Origin: Pseudoteredinibacter isoporae | GTDB lineage: Bacteria > Pseudomonadota > Gammaproteobacteria > Pseudomonadales > Cellvibrionaceae | DNA: 64,000 nt | Direction: 5' to 3' | Assembly (NCBI RefSeq): GCF_011602085.1 | Contig: NZ_JAAONY010000001.1 | Location: 124,001-188,000, forward strand | Shown here: piece after piece, positions 8,064-18,034 of the stretch | Position numbering within the stretch: position 1 is the first letter of the stretch | Layout: every line of letters begins with the position of its first letter | The notes under the pieces: model-generated | The model's input: only the letters and a program-made list of their open reading frames with translations | Database searches by the model: none | What the model was told of the DNA's origin: nothing | Position numbers and translations under genes: made by a program

Positions 8064-8447
8064 GGTATGCCTCCAAGCTTACAGTTACCCAGACCCATTT
8101 AGTAAACCTCTTATTTTGCAAACTAGTGTAGACCATTTTTAGACAGGAGCTGGACGCATGGCCTTTGTCGCTCAATTTCTTCGACCCTCAATGCACAAAG
8201 CGCATTCATTGAATGACCCAGGCGCCGTTTTGTGGTTAAATAGCGATATGCTCCTTTCGCCCTTGATGCTGATACGCTCCAGGGGCTTTTTCTTTTCTGC
8301 CCCCCCGAAATCACCTCCTCCCTTGAAAGCCCTATATTTAAAGCCTCAAGAGATTTGCGAGTACTTACATACAAAGAGCTTTTGCGATTGTGGTTTATCC
8401 CAGTCGTGCTAAAGTAGAGGTAACCCCAGTGCGTTGAGGATCGTTTT
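8064..8447. other. Intergenic region between BLUF gene and nnrS
   Basis: These 384 bases separate two divergent genes and should carry both promoters. I searched by eye for FNR/NnrR-type TTGAT-N4-ATCAA dyads and found none. Open frames here have no recognisable protein pattern. A GAGGATCG ribosome binding site precedes nnrS. Confidence 0.5.
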
Positions 8448-9632
8448 ATGTCCCTGATCCAACTACAGGAACCCACCACCCAAAACCCGGGACACTCTGT
8501 ATTTTTCAGTATTGCTTTTCGACCATTCTTTGCGGCCGGCAGCCTCGTTGGCGCAACCCTGATGATGGTATGGGTACTCATCTACCGCGGACAGATTCAA
8601 TTGCCATTGGCGAATATGTTCAGCTGGCACGCCCATGAGATGATCTACGCCTACGGCATGGCGATTGTGGCCGGCTTTCTACTTACTGCCGTGCGCAACT
8701 GGACAGGGCAAGATACCGCTCGCGGCCCACTGCTCATAGCCCTGCTTATTGTATGGCTTTTACCCAGGCCGCTGGCGCTTATACTGCCACCTTCCTTATA
8801 CCTCAGTCTGCTTGATCTGGCTTTTATTCCCTGCCTGGCAATTTGCCTGGCGGCGCCGATTATAAAGAGCCGCAATTGGCGCAACCTGCTGTTTATCCCA
8901 ATCCTGATAGCGTTTTTCCTCTGCAACCTCTTCTACCATCTTGCGATTCACCAGCAGATTGCGATCAACCCGAGTCAGCCACTACTCTTCGCCTTAGAAT
9001 TGCTACTGATGCTCATCACCATCATCGGTGCTCGCGTATTGCCTATGTTTACGCGCAATGGCACGCAAGGTGCGGTGGAGCCGAAAGGTTTTGCCCAACA
9101 GCCTCTGTGGCTGCTCGCAGCCGGCCTGTCCCAACTTCTGTTCAGTGCGTTTTTTGATGCACTGCTGCCAAAAGCTCTGTTGGCATTGGCATTCGCAACA
9201 CTGATTCTGTACTCATGGTGGGGATGGCAGGGTAAAGCCCTGTGGCGCAATCCAATGCTCTGGGTTCTTCACATTGCCTATTTCGGTCTCGCAATCACTT
9301 ACCTGTTAAAAGCCGCCAGTTATTTTTCACTGCTACCCGTCAGCCTTTGGATTCACAGCGCCGGTGTTTTATGTGTTGGGCTGATGACCGTTGGCTTTAT
9401 GGGGCGAGTGAGTCTCGGCCACAGTGGTCGCCCCCTGCACTGCAGCCGACTGATGCTGGCCAGCTATATATTCATGTTATTGGCTGTCGTCCTTCGTTTG
9501 GCCGCGGGCCTGTACCCGACCCTGCCCCTATGGGATTCTGCTGCCCTGTGTTGGAGCTTGGCTTTGCTCTGTTTCGCCATCGAATTTATTCCATACCTGC
9601 TTAGCCCAAGAGCTGACGGGAAATCGCCATGA
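8448..9632 (+). CDS. nnrS: NnrS family heme/copper membrane protein
   Basis: The 394-residue polytopic protein has about twelve hydrophobic helices and the NnrS signatures: AFRPFF near the start, SWHAHEM (about residue 60), GARVLPMFTRN (about 196) and FMGRVSLGHSGRPL (about 320). NnrS proteins bind heme and copper in the inner membrane and relieve nitric oxide stress; they are often controlled by NO or anaerobic regulators. The gene is followed 36 bases later by a DUF971 gene. No denitrification genes are present in the window, so a protective role against NO from nitrate/nitrite metabolism or from outside is the simplest inference. Confidence 0.93.
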   Translation: MSLIQLQEPTTQNPGHSVFFSIAFRPFFAAGSLVGATLMMVWVLIYRGQIQLPLANMFSWHAHEMIYAYGMAIVAGFLLTAVRNWTGQDTARGPLLIALLIVWLLPRPLALILPPSLYLSLLDLAFIPCLAICLAAPIIKSRNWRNLLFIPILIAFFLCNLFYHLAIHQQIAINPSQPLLFALELLLMLITIIGARVLPMFTRNGTQGAVEPKGFAQQPLWLLAAGLSQLLFSAFFDALLPKALLALAFATLILYSWWGWQGKALWRNPMLWVLHIAYFGLAITYLLKAASYFSLLPVSLWIHSAGVLCVGLMTVGFMGRVSLGHSGRPLHCSRLMLASYIFMLLAVVLRLAAGLYPTLPLWDSAALCWSLALLCFAIEFIPYLLSPRADGKSP

Positions 9633-9668
9633 CGGCAACAAAATAACCAGTCAAAAGAACCCAGATTT

Positions 9669-10043
9669 ATGCAAAGCCCGACCCGAATTGAATTGCACCG
9701 CAAAAGCCAGGAACTGGAAATCAGCTTCTCCGATGCAACCTACCACCTGAGCGCAGAGTTTTTACGCGTGCACTCACCCTCTGCAGAGGTAAAAGGTCAC
9801 GGGCCTGGACAGGAAGTGTTGCAACACGGCAAACAACACGTGGGCATACAAACTCTGGAACCCAACGGCCACTATGCCATTCGAATCCTGTTTGATGATG
9901 GCCATGACTCCGGCATATACAGCTGGAGCTACCTTGCGGAACTTGGCAAAAATCAGGAATCGATGTGGCAAAACTATTTACAAAAACTGGATGATGCCGG
10001 CCTCAGTCGCGACCCCGACACTCAAATCATCCGGCTTGGATAA
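9669..10043 (+). CDS. DUF971 (GBBH-like N-terminal) domain protein
   Basis: The 124-residue protein has the DUF971 pattern: P..I.LH..S..L...F.D...L..EFLRV.SPSAEV.GHG.GQ, then V.I..LEPNGHYAI.I.F.DGHDSGIYSW.YL. The domain corresponds to the N-terminal region of gamma-butyrobetaine hydroxylase; free-standing bacterial versions occur near iron-sulfur or protease genes but have no fixed role. It lies 36 bases after nnrS and may be read with it. Confidence 0.88.
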   Translation: MQSPTRIELHRKSQELEISFSDATYHLSAEFLRVHSPSAEVKGHGPGQEVLQHGKQHVGIQTLEPNGHYAIRILFDDGHDSGIYSWSYLAELGKNQESMWQNYLQKLDDAGLSRDPDTQIIRLG

Positions 10044-10358
10044 TGATTTAGCATTAACACTGAAACAAAAGCGTCATTAAACCCACCCCAATAGGGGCAG
10101 ACGATACAAAAATAACCTTACTTAACCCAAGTCCATGTACAAACACTCTACAATGGCGCGGTTTTCGGGTTGAAGGATTATTGCGGCTTATTAGAAAGCA
10201 GGAAGAGAGAAATCTCAGGGCAATAAAACCGCCAGAATTGCAGTTTATGTTGGCGACATCATTATCAGCACCATCTTGTTTCAGTGTAGAGACATTGCCC
10301 TGCTCTCCTCCCGACTTCAATAAACCGCAACGACCCGCTTTATTTTTTGGAGATATTT
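10044..10358. other. Intergenic region before the RND efflux genes
   Basis: These 315 bases hold a small CCCC-AATA-GGGG hairpin (about 10085-10098) without a T-run, then AT-rich sequence leading to the efflux adaptor. I see no convincing operator or coding sequence. TTTTGGAGATATTT gives the adaptor its ribosome binding site. Confidence 0.45.
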
Positions 10359-11510
10359 ATGGGATTCATTCGCTTTTTACAACAAAACACCCTCCCCATT
10401 AAACGCAGTGGCATTGCTCTGGCCGCCGCTGCCCTGATTGCTGGCTGTAGTGAACAGCTTGAAACACAGCAAGCGGTTCCGCCAAAAGCCATTAAATATT
10501 TTAGTGTCGGCGAGGAATCCAGCGGCAGTGTGAGAAAAGTTACTGGCATTGTCGAACCATCTGACAAAACCGATCTAAGCTTTCGCGTCGACGGTAAAGT
10601 ATCCAATGTATTGGTGAAACAAGGCGATTTGGTCAGCAAGGATCAGGTTCTTGCAGAACTGGACCCCAAAGATTACCGCACTTCTCTCAGCTCGGCTCAG
10701 GCCCAGCTGAACCAGGCTCGCGCCGAACAGCAAAACAGCTCTTCGGAATTAAAAAGAAACCAGCAACTGTTTGCGAAAAAGCTGGTCGCCCAAGCCACCA
10801 TCGACAAGCTGCAAGCGGCCGCTGATGCAGCCAATAGCCAGGTGAAGGTCGCCGAAGATCGCGTACAGGAAGCTAATCGTAATCTGGAACGCACCAAACT
10901 GCGCGCACCGTTTGCCGGCACCATTAACACCCGCACCCTGGAACCCTTCCAAAGTGTTCAATCCGGCAATACCGTTTTTCAATTGCAAGGTGACACCGGT
11001 TTTAAAATCAAAGTGCCGGCTGCTGAAAGCATGATGCCTTATATTGAATATGGTCAGTTGGTCAGCTCCGATTTTCCTGCAGTTCCCGGTTTGAGCCTGG
11101 AAGGACAAGTTTCCAGCATCGGCTCTCAGGTTGAAGCCGGCAGCTCCTTCCCGGTCAAAGTACAGCTCAGCGGAGACACCTCAAACATCCGCGCAGGCAT
11201 GACCGCCAATGTCACTTTTTCGTTCCGCGCTGAAAATCAGGAAACACCAATTTATATGATTCCGGTATCAGCCCTGTCCGAAAGTAACGTCAATAAAGAT
11301 GACAATCGCTTTGCGGGCGTTCTGCTGTTTAATCCAGAAACGTCACTCCTGGAAAAACGCGAAATCGAACTGGGTGATCTGCGCGACAACAGTGTTGAAG
11401 TAATCAAAGGTTTGAACAAAGGCGATAAAATCGCTTCCGCCGGCCTACCGTTCTTATTCGCTGGCCAGGAAGTTACCTTGTGGGAGCCCGAGTGGCGCCA
11501 AGAGCAATAA
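10359..11510 (+). CDS. RND efflux periplasmic adaptor, lipoprotein
   Basis: The 383-residue membrane fusion protein begins with a lipoprotein signal peptide; the lipobox LIAGC puts the acylated Cys at residue 30. Then come a biotinyl-lipoyl half (V.EPSDKTDLSFRVDGKV..VLVKQGD), a long alpha-helical hairpin (about 110-190, rich in Gln, Ala and Lys), the second lipoyl half (LRAPFAGTI) and a beta-barrel domain. It links the inner-membrane pump encoded 18 bases downstream to an outer-membrane channel. No TolC-like gene is present here, so a channel encoded elsewhere must be used. ATG at 10359 has GGAG at proper spacing. Confidence 0.93.
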   Translation: MGFIRFLQQNTLPIKRSGIALAAAALIAGCSEQLETQQAVPPKAIKYFSVGEESSGSVRKVTGIVEPSDKTDLSFRVDGKVSNVLVKQGDLVSKDQVLAELDPKDYRTSLSSAQAQLNQARAEQQNSSSELKRNQQLFAKKLVAQATIDKLQAAADAANSQVKVAEDRVQEANRNLERTKLRAPFAGTINTRTLEPFQSVQSGNTVFQLQGDTGFKIKVPAAESMMPYIEYGQLVSSDFPAVPGLSLEGQVSSIGSQVEAGSSFPVKVQLSGDTSNIRAGMTANVTFSFRAENQETPIYMIPVSALSESNVNKDDNRFAGVLLFNPETSLLEKREIELGDLRDNSVEVIKGLNKGDKIASAGLPFLFAGQEVTLWEPEWRQEQ

Positions 11511-11528
11511 GACAAGGAGGCGATCACT

Positions 11529-14500
11529 ATGGATTTAATTACACGATTCGGCCTGGACCGGCAGCGCTTTAGCCAGTTCATTCTAGCCGCCATTATTTTA
11601 TTCGGTTTGTTTTTGTACTCGGGCTTTCCCAGCCGCGAGGAACCTCAAATTATTATTCGCGTAGCCTCGGTAGTTGCGAACTTTGAGGGCATGTCGCCTT
11701 CACGAATGGAAAACCTCATCGTCAAACCCATCGAGAAGAAAATTAAAGAACTCGAAGAGGTTAAAGACATCACGGTGAGCATTCGCACTGGCGAAGCCAT
11801 TATCAATGTCACCGTTCACGACCGCTATACCGATGTCGCGCCAATCTGGCAAAAGCTGCGCAACAAAATGAAAGACATTGCCGGCAGCTTGCCCGAAGGC
11901 ACTCAGGGGCCATTCGTAAATGACGACTACGGCCGCGTAGCGCCCATTACCCTGGCACTGACTGGTAGTGATTACAGCCATGCCGAACTGCGCGAAGTTG
12001 CCCGCCGCCTGCAAGATGAGTTCAATGCATTACCCCTGGTAGCGCGCGTTAGCTTGCATGGTATTCAGGAAGAACGGATCTGGCTGAACTTCAATGAAGC
12101 CAAGCTGTTGCAGAACCAATTACAAAGCAGCCAAATCACCAATGAGCTGAAAAATCAAAACGTGATTCTACCGGCCGGCATTATTGAAGCCGATGGCGAT
12201 CGCTTTGTGATTGAGCCAACAGGGACTTACCAAAGTGTCGAAGACATTAAAAACACTTTGGTGAAACTGCCCAACAGTGAGAGCATGGTGTACCTGCGCG
12301 ATCTGGTTGATGTTGAACGCGGCTATCAGGACCCACCAGCATCACCGGTTACTTTTAATGGCCAGACCGCTGTAATCCTGGGTATCTCACAGATTCCAAA
12401 TACTGCCATCGCCGAATTTGCGCGCCAGGTCGATCAATTGGCTGACCAGCAACGTCAATTGTTGCCCGTTGGTTTGGAATTAAAGCGTGTGAATTACCAA
12501 CCTGCCGTGGTCGACAAACAAATCAATGAAGCACTGAGCAATCTCTTCCAAACCGTATTGGTGGTATTGGCAGTTGTGATGGTTTTCCTGGGCTTACGTC
12601 TCGGACTACTGGTGGGAAGCCTGGTGCCACTTACGATCTTACTCAGTTTAATTGGCATGAACGCCTGGGGTGTGGAACTTCAGATTGTATCCATCGCAGC
12701 CATTATTATTGCGCTGGGCTTATTGGTGGACAATGGCATTGTGATGGCAGAAGACATCAAACGTCGAATCGACGATGGCGAAACCATGTACGATGCTGCC
12801 GTTGATGCCGCCAAGAGTTTATCGATCCCCCTATTGAGTTCATCATTAACTACCATCCTGGCCTTTATGCCGTTGATGCTGGCCGACAACCAGGCCGGCG
12901 AATACATCAGCTCACTCAGTCAGGTGATTATCCTCGCCCTGCTGTCCTCATGGTTCCTGAGCATCTACGCATTGCCGATGTTGTATGCGAAATTTGTCGG
13001 CGATAAAAAAGCTGCCAAGCCTTCCGGGCTGGATGCGATGGTGAGTGGTATTGTGAGCCGTCTACAGGCTGGATACAGCGCCATACTCAAAGGCATATTG
13101 CAATTCCGTAAAGTCTTCCTGTTAGCAATGATCGGGTTGTTTGCACTGTCCGTATTTGCGATGGCGTTTATTCCGAAAGAGTTCTTCCCGCCAAGTTCCA
13201 GCAATCAGTTTGTGGTTTATCTGGATTTGCCGGCCGGCACGGATATTCGCAAAACCCAGGAAGTGACCCAGACCTTCAGTGACTGGCTAGCGGATAAAGA
13301 ACAGAATCCGGAACTGGTTTCAGCAACCGCCTATATTGGCGATGGTGGCCCACGCTTTATTCAATCTTTGTCACCGCCCGATCCTGCACCGAATGCAGCT
13401 TTCTTTGTCGTAACCGCCAAAGAAGCCGATGGCATTGACGATATCGCTCGCCGCAGCCGCGACTTTGTGCTGACCCAATTGCCCGATGCGCGTGCGCGAA
13501 TTGAAAAGCTCGGCGTAGGCGGCGGTGGTGGTAAAGGCCTGGCGTTGCGTTTGATCGGCCCGAACAAAGAAGTACTTCAGGATAAAGCCAATGAGTTAGT
13601 CGATAATCTGCGCCGCATTCCAGACATGAAAAGCATTCACAATGATTGGGAAAGCCCAGTGGCCAAAATCATTGTGAAAGTTGATCAGTCTCGCGCCCGC
13701 CGCGCGGGGCTGGACAGCAGCCTGATTGCCAATGCCCTGCAAGCTCACTTTTCCGGGATGGACGTCAGTGATTATCGCGAAGGCGATAAAGTGATTCCAA
13801 TTCGCATGCGTGCCGATCAGGACAAACGCAGCAGCCTGGATTCCCTGCGCCAAATCACCATCATGTCACCCACCAACCAAAGCTTTGTGCCATTGTTGCA
13901 GGTGGTGGAAATTGACGCAGTGATTGAGCCCAGCCAGATTCGTCGACGCAATCTGGAACGCACCATTGAACTGAGCGCCAAGCATCAGATTTGGCCAGCG
14001 GCCACGTTACTGGAAAACATTCAACCGATGCTGGACAGTTTTGAGTTACCGCCTGGCCATCGTTTGGAACTGGCCGGTGACGTAGCGGACAGTGACAGCG
14101 CCAATGCGGCACTGTTTGAGTACATGCCCGCTTGTTTGATGGGTATTGTGATCTTACTGGTCTTGCAGTTTAACTCTGCCCGTCGCCCAGCAGTTATTCT
14201 GCTGACCATCCCACTGTGTTTGATCGGTGCCAGCTTTGGCTTGTTGATTACCGGTGAGAGCTTCGGCTTTATGTGTATGCTGGGCCTGTTCAGTCTGGCC
14301 GGAATTATTATTAACAACGGCATTGTCTTGATCGAACGGATAGAGGAGGAACGTGCCGAACGCGACTCCATTCTGGATTCTATTCAAGCCGCTTGTGAAG
14401 CTCGTATGCGTCCGATTCTGGTAACGACATGTACCACGGCTTTAGGTTTGATCCCACTGATTCTGTTTGGCGGAAGCCTGTGGAGCGGAATGGGTATCGT

Positions 14501-14594
14501 GATTGCCTTCGGTATTGTTGTCGGCAGTTTGTTAACTCTGGGATTTGTACCCGCACTGTACGCAGTATTGTTTAAAGCGGAATATAAATCTTAA
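11529..14594 (+). CDS. RND family efflux pump, inner-membrane proton antiporter
   Basis: The 1021-residue protein has the RND architecture of two repeats, each with one helix, a large periplasmic loop and five further helices. Visible marks are the N-terminal FG.DR.RFSQFILAAI helix, SREEPQI, the TM4 proton-relay region LGLLVDNGIVMAEDI (about residue 400) and the second-half LAGIIINNGIVLIERIEEE. Classical AcrB pumps have two adjacent Asp in TM4; this one has a single Asp followed by Asn, as in several divergent RND subgroups. The substrate cannot be predicted. It follows the adaptor gene with its own AAGGAGG site and ends at a strong bidirectional terminator. Confidence 0.93.
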   Translation: MDLITRFGLDRQRFSQFILAAIILFGLFLYSGFPSREEPQIIIRVASVVANFEGMSPSRMENLIVKPIEKKIKELEEVKDITVSIRTGEAIINVTVHDRYTDVAPIWQKLRNKMKDIAGSLPEGTQGPFVNDDYGRVAPITLALTGSDYSHAELREVARRLQDEFNALPLVARVSLHGIQEERIWLNFNEAKLLQNQLQSSQITNELKNQNVILPAGIIEADGDRFVIEPTGTYQSVEDIKNTLVKLPNSESMVYLRDLVDVERGYQDPPASPVTFNGQTAVILGISQIPNTAIAEFARQVDQLADQQRQLLPVGLELKRVNYQPAVVDKQINEALSNLFQTVLVVLAVVMVFLGLRLGLLVGSLVPLTILLSLIGMNAWGVELQIVSIAAIIIALGLLVDNGIVMAEDIKRRIDDGETMYDAAVDAAKSLSIPLLSSSLTTILAFMPLMLADNQAGEYISSLSQVIILALLSSWFLSIYALPMLYAKFVGDKKAAKPSGLDAMVSGIVSRLQAGYSAILKGILQFRKVFLLAMIGLFALSVFAMAFIPKEFFPPSSSNQFVVYLDLPAGTDIRKTQEVTQTFSDWLADKEQNPELVSATAYIGDGGPRFIQSLSPPDPAPNAAFFVVTAKEADGIDDIARRSRDFVLTQLPDARARIEKLGVGGGGGKGLALRLIGPNKEVLQDKANELVDNLRRIPDMKSIHNDWESPVAKIIVKVDQSRARRAGLDSSLIANALQAHFSGMDVSDYREGDKVIPIRMRADQDKRSSLDSLRQITIMSPTNQSFVPLLQVVEIDAVIEPSQIRRRNLERTIELSAKHQIWPAATLLENIQPMLDSFELPPGHRLELAGDVADSDSANAALFEYMPACLMGIVILLVLQFNSARRPAVILLTIPLCLIGASFGLLITGESFGFMCMLGLFSLAGIIINNGIVLIERIEEERAERDSILDSIQAACEARMRPILVTTCTTALGLIPLILFGGSLWSGMGIVIAFGIVVGSLLTLGFVPALYAVLFKAEYKS

Positions 14595-14619
14595 GAACAA
14601 CAATCAGACAAAACGAAGC

Positions 14620-14649
14620 AAAAAAAGGGCTCCAGATGAGCCCTTTTTT
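14620..14649. terminator. Bidirectional intrinsic terminator
   Basis: GGGCTC-CAGAT-GAGCCC (14627-14643) is flanked by an A-run on the left and a T-run on the right. It can end both the RND pump transcript and the convergent BNR-protein transcript. Confidence 0.9.
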
Positions 14650-14668
14650 ATTTACCGCCAATTCACTC

Positions 14669-17600
14669 TTAAAGTGAGGGTAAAGGTTGACCTGGTACCC
14701 ACGGGGCGCCCAGGGATTGCAGCTCTTTTTCAAAGGCTGGAATGTCTTCACCGATCAATCTGTTCAACTCGGCTCGAACTTCAAGCAATTCTTCCTTAGC
14801 CATATCCAAACTGGATTGAATGGCCGGCGTTGGTCCGTAGGTGGACTTAAACGTACCGATTTGCGCGTGAAACAAACGATCATAAACGCTGACTGTGTCA
14901 TTCCAGGCACCGATCTGGTTTTTCGCCGGATTACCATTCAAACGGGTATCCAGTGCCAACAGCTTCGAACGTAACGCTGCAAATCTTGCATCGTATTCAC
15001 CCGGCGCTGTGGATGTGCGATCCAAAGACTGTTCGATCATATCCAGACGTTTTACCGCATCAGCCAATGCTTGACCCGTTGCGGTTGACAGGCGCTGAGC
15101 TTCGGCCAGAGCTTTCCAGAATGCGGCCACTTTGGCACCATCAATTTCTTTCAGAGCACCACGTTTGTGCATCTGAACAACCTCGAAAGACTGAGGTGCT
15201 TGCAACTCACTGACACGACCATCAACTTCCTTGCTCATGCTCACGGTGTATTTACCTGGAGCAACCAGGGGCCCTTGCGGCTCTGGCTCAAAGTAATTGC
15301 CCTGCAAGCCAATCGCCTGTTGCGCTGGCCAACGCAGATCCCAGGTCACACGCTGCACACCTTTTTTGGCTCCGCCCGCAATTTTGCGAATGACATTGCC
15401 TTGCTCATCGCGAATGGTAAACCACAGTGTTGGCTTTTGCTGTCGCTCTTCAGCCTTCAGCGCTTCCCAGGAAGGTAAGCTAACGGGCTTCTTGGCTTTC
15501 TTCAAAGACTTTTCTTTGGCCTGACGAGTTTCTTTCAGGCTCTTGAGATCGTCTTTTAAGTAGTATGTGAAAGTGGCGCCAAACTCCGGGTTGGGAGAAC
15601 GGAAGATGTTTTCACCTTGAGAGCCAACGGCACCCACACCCAGAGGTGTTCTTTCGATATACCAAAGCGCATCTCGCGTCGGGAACAACAACGATTCCTG
15701 CTCCAGCTTTTTCTCAGACAGATTACGCAGAGCGCTGTAATCGTCGAGTACGAAAAAGCCTCGACCAAAACTGGCACCAACCAAATCATTTTCACGTCGT
15801 TGAATGGCCAGGTCACGGAAAGAAATGGTCGGCACATTACCCTTCAACTCTACCCACTTCTGACCACCATCAATGGTGAAGAACAAACCAAATTCAGTAC
15901 CGGCAAAAAACAATTCTGGATCAACGTGATCCTGTACTACGCGCCATACCAGATGTTTGGCAGGCAAGTTGCCAGCCATGGACTTCCAGGATTTACCGCG
16001 ATTGGTACTCTTCAACAGATAAGGCTTGTAATCGCCAAACTTATGATTGTCCAGAGCGATATACACAGTATCGGCATCAAACATATCGGCTTTGATGTCG
16101 TTTACGAAGGCTGTTTTTGGAACACCTGGCAAGCTGCCCACGTTGACTTTTTTCCAGGACTCACCACCGTTCTCACTGATCTGAATATGGCCGTCGTCGG
16201 TTCCGGCATACAGTAGACCTTCAACAACTGGCGATTCTGACAGGGAGGTAATGGTGCTGTATTGTGACATCGCGAACAGATCCCAAGCACCTTCCCAACC
16301 TTGCTTGGCACCCATAATAGGCTGCTCGATACGTCTCAGGTTTTTTGTGAGATCCCCTGAAATGGCTGTCCAGTTATCTCCACGATCTTCCGACTTCCAC
16401 ACGCGGTGCGAAGCAAAATACAAACGCGTCGGCTTATGAGGGCTCACCAGAATCGGCGCATCCCAGTTGTAACGCTCGGGTGATTCGCCTTTGCCCGGTT
16501 GCGGTTTAATGAAGACCATTTCTCCGGTCGTGCGGTCATAGCGCGTCAGGTTACCCTGCTGCCACTCAGCGTACACGATATCAGGGTTACCAGGCTCAGT
16601 GGCCGGCTGATGCCCGTCACCAAACAAAATAACTTCCCAATCGGAATTCAAAATACCGTGGGCACTGTCAGTTCGCGAAGGACCACCTTGGGAATTGTTA
16701 TCCTGTGTACCGCCATAAATATTATAAAAAGGCGCATCGTCGTCGACGGCTACTTTATAGTATTGAGTGATCGGAAGATTGGCGTGATAACGCCAGTGAG
16801 CTCCCTTGTCGAAGCTCTCGTAGATACCACCGTCAGAACCTACCATCATGTAGTTCTTATCATCGGCGATAAATTCCATAGCGTGATTATCGCTGTGCTT
16901 ATGCTCTTCCTTCATCGCAGTAAAGGTTTTACCGCCATCTTTTGATTCCTGCATGCGCACGCCTGCAAGATAAATGTGATCGAAGAAATGCGGGCTGGCG
17001 TAGAGCTCTTGGTAATAATGAGGGCCGGTACCGCCAGCAACCGCATCAGCACCTTTTACCCAGGATGCGCCACGATCCGCAGAACGATAAACCGCACCGG
17101 TGCGTCGTTTTAACTCAATAGCCGCATAAACCACATCGGGATCAATGGGAGAAATGGCCAAACCAATTTTGCCCATCTCTTCCTTGGGCAGACCCTGTTC
17201 CAGTTTCTGCCAGCTTTCACCGCCATCTGTGGATTTGTGCAGACCTGAACCCGGACCACCACCATAGTAGGCCGCCACTGTGCGATGGCGCTGCCAGGTT
17301 GCTGCGTACAATATCTCTGGGTTGCGGGGGTCGATAACCACATCGGTTACACCGACCCATTCATTGTCGCCGAGCACTTTTTTCCAGGACTTGCCGCCAT
17401 CACTTGTCTTGAACAGACCACGTTCGCCACCTTTTTTCCACAGCGGCCCCTGGGCAGCAACCCAAAGAGTGTTTGGATCTTTCGGGTGAACAATAATTTC
17501 AGAAATATGGCCGGAGTTTTTCAGGCCCATATTCGTCCACTTGGCACCACCATTATGGCTCACGTAGATACCGTCACCGAAACTGATGTGACGACCGCCA

Positions 17601-17974
17601 ACATTCTCACCACTGCCGACCCAAACGGTGTTGCTGTTGTTTGGATCAAGTACAACGGCACCGATCGAATACACCGGCTGCTCGTCAAAAATCGGCTTCC
17701 AGGTAACACCGGCGTTTTTGGTTTTCCAAACACCACCGGAACCCACGCCGACATACCAGACGCTGGTATCTTTGGGATCAATGGCGATATCGGCAATTCG
17801 TCCGGACATGAAGCCGGGGCCAATATTTCGGAGGGTTAAACCTTTAAAGGTCGCGCTGGAAAGTGGCGCATCGTCTTCCTTGGCCTTCTCTGCGAAGCCC
17901 GGCAAGCTGACAAGAGCACACATGGTGCCCAATAGCATGCCTTTCAAAGAGCGCGTAAGCCCTGAATTGTACAT
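14669..17974 (-). CDS. Large exported BNR/Asp-box (VPS10/sortilin-like) beta-propeller protein
   Basis: The 1101-residue product has a signal peptide (cut near GFA, about residue 28). At least eight Asp-box repeats follow, of the form S/T-x-D/N-x-G-x-x-W (for example TSDGGKSW, STDGGESW, SEDRGDNW, SENGGESW, TIDGGQKW). They span about residues 75-760 and predict tandem beta-propellers as in VPS10/sortilin and sialidase-like proteins. The C-terminal 300 residues contain a beta-sandwich-like piece (VTWDLRWPA, APGKYTVSM) and a helical tail. Proteins of this kind are often labelled glycosyl hydrolase, but no sialidase catalytic set can be pointed to here, so binding or peptide interaction is as likely. 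A palindrome at 18014-18034 lies in its promoter region. Confidence 0.85.
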   Translation of the reverse strand: MYNSGLTRSLKGMLLGTMCALVSLPGFAEKAKEDDAPLSSATFKGLTLRNIGPGFMSGRIADIAIDPKDTSVWYVGVGSGGVWKTKNAGVTWKPIFDEQPVYSIGAVVLDPNNSNTVWVGSGENVGGRHISFGDGIYVSHNGGAKWTNMGLKNSGHISEIIVHPKDPNTLWVAAQGPLWKKGGERGLFKTSDGGKSWKKVLGDNEWVGVTDVVIDPRNPEILYAATWQRHRTVAAYYGGGPGSGLHKSTDGGESWQKLEQGLPKEEMGKIGLAISPIDPDVVYAAIELKRRTGAVYRSADRGASWVKGADAVAGGTGPHYYQELYASPHFFDHIYLAGVRMQESKDGGKTFTAMKEEHKHSDNHAMEFIADDKNYMMVGSDGGIYESFDKGAHWRYHANLPITQYYKVAVDDDAPFYNIYGGTQDNNSQGGPSRTDSAHGILNSDWEVILFGDGHQPATEPGNPDIVYAEWQQGNLTRYDRTTGEMVFIKPQPGKGESPERYNWDAPILVSPHKPTRLYFASHRVWKSEDRGDNWTAISGDLTKNLRRIEQPIMGAKQGWEGAWDLFAMSQYSTITSLSESPVVEGLLYAGTDDGHIQISENGGESWKKVNVGSLPGVPKTAFVNDIKADMFDADTVYIALDNHKFGDYKPYLLKSTNRGKSWKSMAGNLPAKHLVWRVVQDHVDPELFFAGTEFGLFFTIDGGQKWVELKGNVPTISFRDLAIQRRENDLVGASFGRGFFVLDDYSALRNLSEKKLEQESLLFPTRDALWYIERTPLGVGAVGSQGENIFRSPNPEFGATFTYYLKDDLKSLKETRQAKEKSLKKAKKPVSLPSWEALKAEERQQKPTLWFTIRDEQGNVIRKIAGGAKKGVQRVTWDLRWPAQQAIGLQGNYFEPEPQGPLVAPGKYTVSMSKEVDGRVSELQAPQSFEVVQMHKRGALKEIDGAKVAAFWKALAEAQRLSTATGQALADAVKRLDMIEQSLDRTSTAPGEYDARFAALRSKLLALDTRLNGNPAKNQIGAWNDTVSVYDRLFHAQIGTFKSTYGPTPAIQSSLDMAKEELLEVRAELNRLIGEDIPAFEKELQSLGAPWVPGQPLPSL

Positions 17975-18013
17975 AGCGTATTCCTGCTTATTGTGTATTT
18001 TAGAGGGGAATAT

Positions 18014-18034
18014 AAATGTTATAACATAACATTT
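18014..18034. promoter_or_regulatory. AT-rich nested palindrome between divergent genes (candidate operator)
   Basis: AAATGTTAT-AAC-ATAACATTT is a perfect 9-bp inverted repeat with a 3-base centre, and it contains the complete 12-base palindrome ATGTTATAACAT. It sits 40 bases upstream of the BNR-protein start and 117 bases upstream of the GST start, where a repressor could control one or both. The regulator is unknown. Confidence 0.5.

Noticed and set aside
8123-8581. 152-codon minus-strand frame between the BLUF gene and nnrS
   Set aside because: It overlaps the nnrS start, has no ribosome binding site and a random-looking composition rich in Arg and Ser.
10085-10098. CCCC-AATA-GGGG hairpin as a terminator of the DUF971 gene
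   Set aside because: Only four pairs and no T-run.
14669-17974. Calling the BNR protein a sialidase
   Set aside because: The Asp-box repeats show only the propeller fold; the Arg triad, Tyr and Asp of sialidases cannot be located.
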